Source: Cytophagales bacterium
Lineage (GTDB): Bacteria > Bacteroidota > Bacteroidia > Cytophagales > Spirosomataceae
DNA length: 64,000 nucleotides
Direction of reading: 5' to 3'
Assembly: GCA_004292855.1 (NCBI GenBank)
Contig: RDXN01000037.1
Span: 1-64,000, forward strand
The notes below the pieces were generated by a model. It was not told where the DNA came from, did not search any database, and was given only the letters and a program-made list of their open reading frames with translations. This document shows, piece by piece, positions 15,227-23,540 of the stretch. How positions within the stretch are numbered: the first letter of the stretch is position 1; the number at the start of each line of letters is the position of its first letter. The translations under genes were made by a program, and so were the position numbers.

Positions 15227-17356
15227 TCACACTGGCAACTGCACCACAAACTCTGTTCCCTCTCCTTCCGTGCTGGTAACCTCCAACGTGCCGCCGTGAC
15301 CTTTGGTAATAATATCGTAGGCTAAAGAGAGACCCAATCCGGTTCCCTCGCCGGTGGGTTTGGTGGTGAAAAAGGGTTGGAAAATTTTGGCTTTTACCTC
15401 GTCGGGCATCCCCGTTCCATTGTCGCGCACGCGGATGCAAACACCTGCGGGTGTGCGTTCAGTTGAGACCGAGAGGGTGGGTTGATACGTTTCTTCACCT
15501 GCTTTTGCCCGTTGTTGCACGGCGTAAAACCCGTTGTTGAACAAGTTAAGCAGCACCCGGCCAACATCCTGCGAAACCGCCGAAATCGGAGGCAGGTTGG
15601 GCGCGAAGCGGGTGTCGAGGGTGCAGTTGAAGCTTTTGTCTTTAGCCCGCAAGCCGTGGTAGGCCAGTCGGAGGTATTCGTCGGCGAGGGCGTTGAGGTC
15701 GGTGGGTTCTTTCTGGTTGTTGGTCTTGCGCGAGTGGGCCAACATGCTCCGCACAATCCCCGACGCCCGCCCGCCGTGGTGGACAATTTTCTCCATGTTC
15801 TGCTCCAGGTCGTCGAGCAGTTCCGCTTCCAGGGCTTCGTCGCGCTTGTCGTTTGGCTTGCCTCTCTCTTCTTTTATCTCCCCAATCAGTTCGGTGCTTA
15901 CCTCGGCAAAGTTATTGACGAAGTTGAGTGGGTTCTGAATTTCGTGGGCAATGCCTGCCGTTAGCTCACCCAGGCTGGCCAGTTTTTCCTGCTGAACGAG
16001 TTGCGTTTGAGCCGCTTTGAGGTCGGTTAGGGCGCGGGTGGTTTGGTCGCGTTGTTGTTCGAGTTCGTCGCGTTGTTGCTGGAGGAGGGCGTTGCTACGT
16101 TGTTTCTGGCGGTTGTTCCGATACAACACATAAGCCACTAACGACAGCACGAAAAGCCCCGCTATCAGCGACCACACCAACAGACTTCGTTGCTTTCTCT
16201 CCTGTATTTCTACTTCGGCGGCTGCCTGTTTCTCGATATCCTCGGCGGTTTGCTGAATAATAGCTACCTGCTGCCGGGTTTGTGCGCCAAGCAGGGTGTC
16301 GTTGTAGGCCACGTATGATTGATGAAACGAGTAAGCTTCCCGATAGTTCTTCTGTTGGGCGTGGGCATCGGCCAGCACCTTACTGGCATCGCGGACAATA
16401 TCGCGGTTACCAATCTGTCGGCTCAGGTTCCAGGCCCGTTCCCCAAAATAAACGGCACTATCGGGTCGGTTGATACCCAACTGGGCGCGGGCCATAACGG
16501 CCTGTGTCCAGGCCACTACCTCGTACTGACCCACTGTCAGGAGCATACGCAATGCCCGCCGTGCCGTTTCGATGGCTTCCTTGTGCCGCCCCTGTGCCGA
16601 CTGTACAGCCGCCAGATTGCTCTCTGCTTGTGCCTTGAGGGTAGGGTTGTTCAAGGCTTCGGCCATCCGAATCGACTTGTCGTAGTAATTTTCGGCTTTT
16701 TCGGGGTCGCCCTGCTCGCGGTAGAGTTCACCCAACGAGTTGAGCGTCCGGCAAATACTGGGTAGGTCGCCCGCCCGGTCGTACAAATCCATCACGGTGG
16801 TCTGGTAATCGAGAGCCAGATCATATTCGCCGAGGGCGGTGTACAAACCACCTAAATTAGCTAGTGCGAAGCCTATTTGTGTCGAATCCTTGTCAGCTTG
16901 TGCTAACTGTAGGCTCTGCTGGCATAATTGCAGGGCCTTCGCATAATCGCCTTGCCTGGTTTTGACCACACCTAATCGGCCCAGTGTACGCGCCAACCCC
17001 TTTCGGTCGTTGAGGGCGGTGAACCGTTCGGCGGCTTCGTTCAGATACCGGCCAGCCTGCGGATAGTTGTCTAAATTGATATAGGCACGGCCCACGGCTA
17101 GTTGGGCGTAGGCAATGCCCGATTTAAAGGCTAGTTTCTGAGCCAGTTTTAATGCCTGCTCGCCGTATTGTAAAGCCACTACGGGGTCGTCGCGCAGCTC
17201 GAAAGAGAGATTGACCAGCCCATTTAGGCGGGCGGTGTCGGTTTTGGCCGTTGCCAGCCGTTCTTTAAGGGCCAATACAGTGGAATCCTGCGCAACAACG
17301 TTACTGCTCAACAGGATGAGCAGCAAGCACAGAAGGCGTTGCAGGGAAGTACGCAT
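15227..17356 (-). CDS. TPR-containing membrane sensor histidine kinase
   Basis: A 709-residue protein: signal peptide (1-22), six or more TPR repeats (about 45-345) predicted to lie in the periplasm, one membrane segment (391-412), a coiled coil (420-457), a HisKA-type domain with phosphoacceptor His471 in [13 protein letters not shown], and a HATPase domain with DNGTGMP and [13 protein letters not shown] near the C-terminus. It shares the kinase core, including the NFVNNF segment, with the kinase at 25201. The single-domain REC proteins at 11211 and 12392 are possible partners. The gene is preceded by a divergent PycTM-like gene. Confidence 0.93.
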   Translation of the reverse strand: MRTSLQRLLCLLLILLSSNVVAQDSTVLALKERLATAKTDTARLNGLVNLSFELRDDPVVALQYGEQALKLAQKLAFKSGIAYAQLAVGRAYINLDNYPQAGRYLNEAAERFTALNDRKGLARTLGRLGVVKTRQGDYAKALQLCQQSLQLAQADKDSTQIGFALANLGGLYTALGEYDLALDYQTTVMDLYDRAGDLPSICRTLNSLGELYREQGDPEKAENYYDKSIRMAEALNNPTLKAQAESNLAAVQSAQGRHKEAIETARRALRMLLTVGQYEVVAWTQAVMARAQLGINRPDSAVYFGERAWNLSRQIGNRDIVRDASKVLADAHAQQKNYREAYSFHQSYVAYNDTLLGAQTRQQVAIIQQTAEDIEKQAAAEVEIQERKQRSLLVWSLIAGLFVLSLVAYVLYRNNRQKQRSNALLQQQRDELEQQRDQTTRALTDLKAAQTQLVQQEKLASLGELTAGIAHEIQNPLNFVNNFAEVSTELIGEIKEERGKPNDKRDEALEAELLDDLEQNMEKIVHHGGRASGIVRSMLAHSRKTNNQKEPTDLNALADEYLRLAYHGLRAKDKSFNCTLDTRFAPNLPPISAVSQDVGRVLLNLFNNGFYAVQQRAKAGEETYQPTLSVSTERTPAGVCIRVRDNGTGMPDEVKAKIFQPFFTTKPTGEGTGLGLSLAYDIITKGHGGTLEVTSTEGEGTEFVVQLPV

Positions 17357-17446
17357 GAGGATAGGGACAGTTTTTGCAATAATAAGGGCAATTTATGAAT
17401 GCTCAACCGTAGCTTTAACGGCAAATTTTCACCAAAACCTGCTACC

Positions 17447-18031
17447 ATGAACACCGAACAGCCCGAAGGCCCGCCGAAGCTCGAAAAACCGAAGAAAGAC
17501 AAAAAAGACAAAAAGAAGAAAGCGAGTCGAACCACCGAGACCCTATTCCGCTCGTTGATGTCGAACCACATCCAGCTCAGTACGCTCGCCGACCGCAAAG
17601 CGAACCTGATGATCTCAGTCAACGCCATTGTGTTATCGGTAGTGGCTACGTTGTTGTTGAGAGAGGTCCGAGTACTGCCTATCCTGATCTGGCCGACGGT
17701 CGTGCTGATGGTAGTTTGTCTGCTCACGATCACATTTGCGGTGTTGGCTACAAAACCCTCTCTAGGCCCCGCCAAGGCCGACCCCGACCAATTTGACCTC
17801 TTGTTCTTTGGTGATTATACGGCACTCTCGGCTGATGAGTACCAACTCGCCATGCAGACGTTGCTCCAGGACGAAACCCGCCTGCACGACAGCCTGATTG
17901 CCAATATTTACGCGCAGGGCACTACCTTGAAACTGAAATACAAACGCCTTAAAACGGCCTACACGCTGTTCATGTATGGGTTTCCGGTGGCGATTATCCT
18001 GTTTTTGGTCGTGTATCTTACAGGCCTTTAA
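17447..18031 (+). CDS. PycTM/DUF5706-like membrane protein
   Basis: A 194-residue protein: lysine-rich N-terminus (residues 10-30), then SNHIQLSTLADRKANLMIS followed by a transmembrane pair (about 55-75 and 85-102), a soluble helical middle (105-165), and a final membrane segment (172-192). The L-A-D-R-K-A-N segment before the first membrane helix is characteristic of the DUF5706/PycTM family, known as membrane effectors in Pycsar defence and also as host proteins of unclear role. No pyrimidine cyclase lies next to it; a REC-cyclase lies 5 kb away. ATG 17447 is chosen over 17399. Its end overlaps the convergent CotH-like gene by 14 bases. Confidence 0.75.
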   Translation: MNTEQPEGPPKLEKPKKDKKDKKKKASRTTETLFRSLMSNHIQLSTLADRKANLMISVNAIVLSVVATLLLREVRVLPILIWPTVVLMVVCLLTITFAVLATKPSLGPAKADPDQFDLLFFGDYTALSADEYQLAMQTLLQDETRLHDSLIANIYAQGTTLKLKYKRLKTAYTLFMYGFPVAIILFLVVYLTGL

Positions 18032-19082
18032 TGACGGCGTTGATTTTCTTGCCGCCCCCATAAATAAACACTCGCTTCAACGATTTAGGATCATCGATGA
18101 TCGCGTAAAAATCATCGAGGTAGTTAATGGTCGTTTTAATGTACTTGCTGCTGAGGGTAGTATTGGTTGTGTAGAGAGCATACATCTGTGGTTTAACTTG
18201 TCGGAACCGATCAAACACTTTTTGAAACGTTTCGGGTGAGTATTGCAACCCCCGATACAGCCGCTCCCGAACCGACGACAGTTCCAGGATTTCCGGCGGA
18301 TGTGCGTAATGTGCCGACACAATACCCGAATGGTCGAAATCGTAGGGGACCGGCACGGGCGGACCTTCCTCGTTTCGGGCCAGCAGTTTTACGTTGTGCA
18401 TAAACGGAACCGACCAGTCGGTGTTGCCAATCATAAACTCGAATACCGAAACGGTAGCCATTTGCATCGAATCGACCCTTGTCATGCTTACTTGCTTCAA
18501 TTTGAACGGTTTGGCCTTATTTCGTTTGGCCATATCGCCCTCATCCTCAATCAGAAAGGCATTCTGAATCTCAGGTTTGCGCGTTCCGGCAGAGTCTTCA
18601 TAGGTAACGCGCACAGGCCGCACCCGGAAGCTGTAGTCGGTCAGGAGGTTATACAGTTTGTAGACCAGGTATTCGCGTTCGATATAATCGCCCGACGAAC
18701 AGTGCGTGACCAATTTAAGCCGATTCTGGTACGCAAAAACCGAGTTTTTCTTTTTCCGCTTGTCAATGTCGAGCAGCAACGGCGGGAACGCGCAGTGGCC
18801 TTTTCGGAAATGCCCCCGCACCCGCACCTTGACGGGCAGGGCCAACGGTTTTTTCTTTTTACGACCATACGTCAACACGGCCCAATGATCGACGGGCGAG
18901 TTGCCCCGGTCGCGCAGAACGGCCTTGATGTTGGTGTTGAGGCTGATGTTCAAGACCGTTTCGTGTTTGAACAGCGGCCCAAACTTAAGCTTTTCGGCAG
19001 GGGGGGGCGGGGGTGTTTGGGCCAGGGTTGGTAAGCAGAACGTCAGCAACAGAGCCAGTAGGGTAGGGACGCATAAGGTCAT
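18018..19082 (-). CDS. Secreted CotH-like kinase-fold protein
   Basis: A 354-residue protein with signal peptide (1-21), then a run of five prolines. It has features of CotH-like proteins: R-V-R-G-H-F before a lysine-rich segment, Y-I-E-R-E-Y-L-V-Y-K-L-Y-N-L, the loop F-M-I-G-N-T-D-W-S-V followed by H-N-V-K-L-L, and V-P-Y-D-F-D-H-S-G in the place of the metal-binding motif. CotH is an atypical protein kinase in spore formers; in Bacteroidota the substrate is unknown. The frame to 19274 lacks signal-peptide character, so ATG 19082 is used. A G8 tract (19000-19007) encodes the proline run. Confidence 0.65.
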   Translation of the reverse strand: MTLCVPTLLALLLTFCLPTLAQTPPPPPAEKLKFGPLFKHETVLNISLNTNIKAVLRDRGNSPVDHWAVLTYGRKKKKPLALPVKVRVRGHFRKGHCAFPPLLLDIDKRKKKNSVFAYQNRLKLVTHCSSGDYIEREYLVYKLYNLLTDYSFRVRPVRVTYEDSAGTRKPEIQNAFLIEDEGDMAKRNKAKPFKLKQVSMTRVDSMQMATVSVFEFMIGNTDWSVPFMHNVKLLARNEEGPPVPVPYDFDHSGIVSAHYAHPPEILELSSVRERLYRGLQYSPETFQKVFDRFRQVKPQMYALYTTNTTLSSKYIKTTINYLDDFYAIIDDPKSLKRVFIYGGGKKINAVIKGL

Positions 19083-19108
19083 GGTGGTTGGTTTTTTATG
19101 AGTTTGTC

Positions 19109-20656
19109 CTACCCAATCCGCAGTTCTTTTTTCAGGATTTTCCCCGTTGCAGTCATAGGCAGGGCGGGCATGAACTCCACATAACGGGGGTATTTGTAGC
19201 CTGCAATGCGGTCGCGGGTCCAGGCAATCAGGTCGACCTCGGCCACCACATGACCCTCTTTCAACACCACACACGCCTTGATTTCTTCGCCCATTTCGTC
19301 GTGCGGAACCCCGATCACGGCCACCAACGACACGGCTTCGTGCTGAATCATAAGCTCCTCGACTTCACGGGGATACACGTTCAGGCCACCCCGGATAATC
19401 ATGTCTTTGGTGCGGTCAACGATGTAATAAAAACCATCTTCGTCCTTTATGGCAATATCGCCGGAGTGTAGCCAACCGTCCACAATAGTCTCGGCGGTAG
19501 CTTCTGGCTTTTTGTAGTAGCCCTTCATCACGTTATGGCCTTTATAGAGCAGTTCGCCCTTTTCGCCAACGGGGACTTCGTTGCCTGCCGGGTCCACCAA
19601 TTTCACCCGAAGGCCCCAAATGGGCGTACCGATGGAGCCGGGTTTGCGCCCGATCTGTTTTTGGTTGAACGTGGCCACCGGCGAGCCTTCCGACATGCCG
19701 TAGCCCTCATAAATGGGTACGCCGAACAAGCGTTCAAAATCTTCCAGCACCTTCACCGGCAACGAGGCTCCCCCGCTTACGGCCATCCGCAGGTGTTTGG
19801 CAACATCGGCAGGACTGAACCGTTCGCTCTGATGGTTCACCAAACCCCAATACATGGTTGGCACCCCGGCGAAGTAGCTGATCTGGTGTTTCACCATCGT
19901 CTCGAACACCGTTTCGGCCTCAAACCGGGCCAGCATCACCGAGGTCGACCCTGCATAGACGCCCGTGTTCATGGCCAATACCATCGCGAAAATATGGAAC
20001 AAAGGCAACACAATCAGCACTTTATCGTCGGCAGAGGCCTCGAACGCTTTGGCCGACACCATCACATTTAGCAGCAAACCGCTATGGGTCAGCTCGGCAC
20101 CTTTGGGGCGGCCCGTGGTGCCCGATGTGTAAACGATCACGCAGGTATCGTCGGCCCCTGCTGCGTGGGCTTCAAACCGGGGGGATTGCCCGGCCATGAA
20201 ACTGCCCAAGGTACCGGTTCCGTCGATGTTGGACGGCATATCGGGGTTGGGCATAATGGTGTAAAACTGCTCACAGGCAGGCACTTGCCCAAAAGCCGCG
20301 TGCCCGATTTGCGCCATTGGCAGTTCGGGCGTTCCCGCAAAACAGAAATACGCCTTGGCATCGCTGTCGGTGAGGTGATAGACAACTTCGTCGGTTTTGA
20401 GCAGAATACTCAGGGGCACCACCACCGCGCCCGCTTTCAGAATCCCGAAATAAATCATCGGAAAATACGGTACGTTGGGGCAGGTGAGGGCCACTTTGTC
20501 GCCTACCTGAATGCCGTTGGCGCGGAGTCCGTTGGCAATCATATTGGCGGCCCCGTTCAGTTGGGCGTAGGTAAACGACGACTCGCCGAAGATAAACGCG
20601 GCCTTTTCGGGATAACGGCTCGCGCTATCTTCGAGAAGAATAGAAAGATTCAGCAT
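19109..20656 (-). CDS. Long-chain acyl-CoA synthetase (AMP-binding)
   Basis: A 515-residue acyl-adenylate-forming enzyme that activates fatty acids to acyl-CoA through an acyl-AMP intermediate. Visible motifs: P-loop-like YTSGTTGRPKGAEL, YGMSEGSP (A5 region), WLHSGDIA with the following DRTKDMIIRGGLNVYP, and the catalytic lysine motif MTATGKILKKELR at the C-terminus. The length is typical. It could feed beta-oxidation together with the thiolase at 32653, though they are not linked in an operon. Confidence 0.93.
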   Translation of the reverse strand: MLNLSILLEDSASRYPEKAAFIFGESSFTYAQLNGAANMIANGLRANGIQVGDKVALTCPNVPYFPMIYFGILKAGAVVVPLSILLKTDEVVYHLTDSDAKAYFCFAGTPELPMAQIGHAAFGQVPACEQFYTIMPNPDMPSNIDGTGTLGSFMAGQSPRFEAHAAGADDTCVIVYTSGTTGRPKGAELTHSGLLLNVMVSAKAFEASADDKVLIVLPLFHIFAMVLAMNTGVYAGSTSVMLARFEAETVFETMVKHQISYFAGVPTMYWGLVNHQSERFSPADVAKHLRMAVSGGASLPVKVLEDFERLFGVPIYEGYGMSEGSPVATFNQKQIGRKPGSIGTPIWGLRVKLVDPAGNEVPVGEKGELLYKGHNVMKGYYKKPEATAETIVDGWLHSGDIAIKDEDGFYYIVDRTKDMIIRGGLNVYPREVEELMIQHEAVSLVAVIGVPHDEMGEEIKACVVLKEGHVVAEVDLIAWTRDRIAGYKYPRYVEFMPALPMTATGKILKKELRIG

Positions 20657-20689
20657 AAGGGGTTTAGGCGAAATTTTGGGTAAGTTAGC

Positions 20690-21916
20690 TCACTTCCCAA
20701 CCGCATCCAACACCCGTTTCACCATGCCGTCCATTGCTTTGGTGTCGATCCACCGAACCACCATCACCAGCTCATGCTCGGCATCGACATAGACCATGTT
20801 GGTGCCGTTGCCGAGGTGATAATAACTGCTCGCCGGGGCCGACGGAAGCAGTTTTCGGTCGGTGTTCAGGAAATAATTCATGTAGCCGTAAGTCGGTTGG
20901 GCCGGGGTGGGCGTGGTGGCCTGCCGGAGCCATTGTTCTGAGAGCAATTGCCGCCCATTCCAGTTGCCTTTGTGCAGGGTCAGGAGGCCAAACCGGGCCA
21001 TGTCGAGGGCGTTGATAAACATGCCACCGCCCCAATGCCCACCCCCACTCACCGACTGCACGGCCTGCCCATCCAGCACAATCCACGAGTTCCGGTAGCC
21101 CGTCCAACGCCAGGTGTTCGAGGCTCCAATGGCATCCATCACATTCTCTTTCAGCACCTGCGGCAACGGTTTACGCCAAACGCTCGTGGCCGCCAACGCC
21201 AGCGCGTTCACCCGAACATCGTTGTATTCGTAAACCGAGCCGGGGGCATTGCGCTTGCGGTTCAGCCACTTTGCGGGGTCGGTATCGGGGCGGTCGGCCC
21301 AGTCGGTTTTGCCCCAGAGCGTACCCTCGAAATCGCTGGTTTGGCGCAGCAGGTGATCCCACGTGATCGTCCGGTTGTGCGGGGTTTCAAACGGAGTGAG
21401 CAGTTCGGGTTTGGCAAAGTCCTCCGTCGGGCGCGTCACGGGTTGATTATACAACTCAATGGGCGGCATATACTGCGCAACCGTGTCGTTTACGCTCCGA
21501 ATCAAACCTCGGTCAACGGCTAACCCGACAACGGTAGACAGAAAACTTTTGGTGACGCTGTGGGTAATATCGCAGCGGTTTGGTTCGCCCCATTCGGCCA
21601 CGATATAGCCTTTGTAAACAATGACACCCGTTGGCTCACCCCGATCAGCAAAGGGGCCGATAGCCCCGCCAAATGGCTCTTTACCAAACGATTGATAGTG
21701 TGATTGCTCCATGCTGCGCGGGTTTTTTACCTCGTTTTCGCGGTGGAACGTAATCGCGTCATGAAGTTTCGACGCGACCAAACCCATCTCAGCCGGATTC
21801 TTGCGAAGCCATTGGTGAGCCGCCGGAAAATAGGGTTTGGCCGATGGCGTAACCTTGTTTTGGGCCAGGGTTATCGTACTGAGAACCAGTAGTACGGTGG
21901 TGAATTTTAGGGTCAT
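20690..21916 (-). CDS. Secreted serine hydrolase, beta-lactamase-like
   Basis: A 408-residue exported protein (signal peptide 1-19). Class C-type motifs are S120-V-T-K123, the Y-E-Y-N-D tyrosine motif (about 233-237) and a glycine-rich H-W-G-G-G-M-F segment (about 288). Near the end there is Y-H-L-G-N-G-T-N. It is a different subfamily from the hydrolase at 12837 (shorter, no C-terminal extension). Likely an esterase or peptidase; the substrate is unknown. Confidence 0.88.
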   Translation of the reverse strand: MTLKFTTVLLVLSTITLAQNKVTPSAKPYFPAAHQWLRKNPAEMGLVASKLHDAITFHRENEVKNPRSMEQSHYQSFGKEPFGGAIGPFADRGEPTGVIVYKGYIVAEWGEPNRCDITHSVTKSFLSTVVGLAVDRGLIRSVNDTVAQYMPPIELYNQPVTRPTEDFAKPELLTPFETPHNRTITWDHLLRQTSDFEGTLWGKTDWADRPDTDPAKWLNRKRNAPGSVYEYNDVRVNALALAATSVWRKPLPQVLKENVMDAIGASNTWRWTGYRNSWIVLDGQAVQSVSGGGHWGGGMFINALDMARFGLLTLHKGNWNGRQLLSEQWLRQATTPTPAQPTYGYMNYFLNTDRKLLPSAPASSYYHLGNGTNMVYVDAEHELVMVVRWIDTKAMDGMVKRVLDAVGK

Positions 21917-21954
21917 TGCTAATTAGATGGAATGCTGATGGCGACAATGGCTTA

Positions 21955-23409
21955 TTAAATCTTCTCAAACAAATCATCCATTGTCAGGCTGGCATCTACC
22001 AGGCCGAGACTGTATTGATTTTGCTTTACTCCAAACGTGGTAATTAGCGTCAGAAAAAGCTGTTTCCGAGTTTGGGTAGCTTCTTTAAATGTCGCCATCT
22101 TATTTCGATAGGCCATTGCCGTAGCTGTATCAATCGTAAACTCGGCTCCATAAAATTTCAGTTCACAAACCGTGATCACATGGTCGTTGCGGTCAATCAA
22201 TAAATCGAATTGAATACCAGGCTCGCCATCAACCCCTTTTTTGATATAGGAAGAGGCCGTCGCATAAACACCCGCAATACCCAACGCCTTTTTGATTTGC
22301 GCTACGTGTTTCAGGCAAATACTTTCAAAGGCATAGCCAGCCCAGCTAATATAGGCTTGTGTTTTACTCAATTGCTGCCATACACCCGGCCCATCCAGCC
22401 GATTTCTTTCCATAAACTGGAGGTAAAAAAGAGAAAATTCGTCCGTAAGCCGGTACAAACTATCCTTTTTCTTCTTGCCAAAGGGCAAATACACCGAAAC
22501 AAAACCCGAATGCTGCAATTCGTCAATCAAGGTAGAGACAGCCCCCCCCTCCGACAGACCGGAGTGTTGCACAATGTCGGAGCGGGTCAAGCCTTTTGTT
22601 TTCGCTGCTAACGCCCGAACAACCTTCACATGAGCTTCCGAATTATCAAAAATAGAGCTGTAGAGTTTGGAAAATTCATCATAGAGCAGCCCATTTTCTG
22701 AGAAACAAATCGCATCTATGTTTTGAGCCGCGCTCTTCCCGGCCTCTATTTCGTCTAAATAATGAGGGACTCCGCCCAACGCCATGTAAAGATGTAGGAT
22801 TTGGTAATGGTCGAAGTGGAGGTTTTTAGCGGTTAGGAAATTTTTTGTTTCCAGCAGGTCAAACGGTTTGAGGTAAATACGCTTCGTAATCCGGTTATGC
22901 AATCCCCCCTTGTTGTGTACCACATTTTTTATCATCCACGAAGCGGCAGAACCACAAATGACCACCACAATTTCCCGATCAACAGCCCAACTATTCCAAA
23001 ACCAGCTTAAGCCTTTCAAAAAGCCAGATTTGTGGGTGGCTAGCCAAGGCAATTCGTCCAGAAAAACGACCGCACGATGGCCTGGCCGTTTTTCGGCTTT
23101 TTGTTTCATTTCCAGGAATTTCGACAGGAAATAAAAGGCTTCCAACCAGTCTTTAGGCTGTGTTATGGGAAAACTCCCGGCTGAGAATTTGGCTATTTGA
23201 AGCATAAAATTCCGCAACTGCTCTGTCCGGGTGGCGTGTTGAATGCCCGTTATGTCGAAGTCAATATTGTTGGCATACACCGACTTAACGAGGAACGTCT
23301 TGCCCACTCTGCGTCGGCCAATCACCGAAATCATCTCTGCTTTTGGCGATTGCAGCGCACTTTCTAATAGCCTTCTCTCGTCTAATCGGCCAATCAGTGG
23401 GTTGTTCAT
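21955..23409 (-). CDS. AAA ATPase with DUF234-type C-terminal nuclease-like domain
   Basis: A 484-residue member of the archaeal-type ATPase_2 family. P-loop GRRRVGKTF (31-39), Walker B VVFLDELPWLA (Asp118-Glu119), sensor-like CGSAASWM, a winged-helix part (about 265-320), and a C-terminal PD-(D/E)xK-like DUF234 domain with D in I-Q-F-D-L-L-I-D and E-L-K in V-C-E-L-K-F. These proteins are often multicopy in Bacteroidota and archaea and their role is not settled. The start lies immediately downstream (on its strand) of two nested perfect palindromes at 23412-23497. Confidence 0.92.
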   Translation of the reverse strand: MNNPLIGRLDERRLLESALQSPKAEMISVIGRRRVGKTFLVKSVYANNIDFDITGIQHATRTEQLRNFMLQIAKFSAGSFPITQPKDWLEAFYFLSKFLEMKQKAEKRPGHRAVVFLDELPWLATHKSGFLKGLSWFWNSWAVDREIVVVICGSAASWMIKNVVHNKGGLHNRITKRIYLKPFDLLETKNFLTAKNLHFDHYQILHLYMALGGVPHYLDEIEAGKSAAQNIDAICFSENGLLYDEFSKLYSSIFDNSEAHVKVVRALAAKTKGLTRSDIVQHSGLSEGGAVSTLIDELQHSGFVSVYLPFGKKKKDSLYRLTDEFSLFYLQFMERNRLDGPGVWQQLSKTQAYISWAGYAFESICLKHVAQIKKALGIAGVYATASSYIKKGVDGEPGIQFDLLIDRNDHVITVCELKFYGAEFTIDTATAMAYRNKMATFKEATQTRKQLFLTLITTFGVKQNQYSLGLVDASLTMDDLFEKI

Positions 23410-23411
23410 TG

Positions 23412-23497
23412 TTACTCGTAGATTGCTTGCGAAATCTACGAGTAAACATGTGATTTCGCAAGCAATAAATTTTTATTGCTTGCGAAATCACATGTTT
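23412..23497. repeat. Double palindrome upstream of the AAA ATPase
   Basis: Hairpin 1 has perfect 13-bp arms (23412-23424 and 23433-23445) around the loop GCTTGCGA. Hairpin 2 has perfect 26-bp arms (23444-23469 and 23472-23497) with only two bases between. Both contain the word ATTGCTTGCGAAATC: at 23422 and 23475 on +, and inverted at 23453. It lies between the metalloprotease stop and the ATPase start, and could be an operator, attenuator or mobile-element end. Confidence 0.9.
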
Positions 23498-23540
23498 CTA
23501 TGCTAACTAATCGACACAATATCATAAGCCAACCCTCAAC

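Noticed and set aside
18243-19034. Plus-strand open frame (263 codons)
   Set aside because: It is antisense to the CotH-like gene, which has a signal peptide and conserved motifs.
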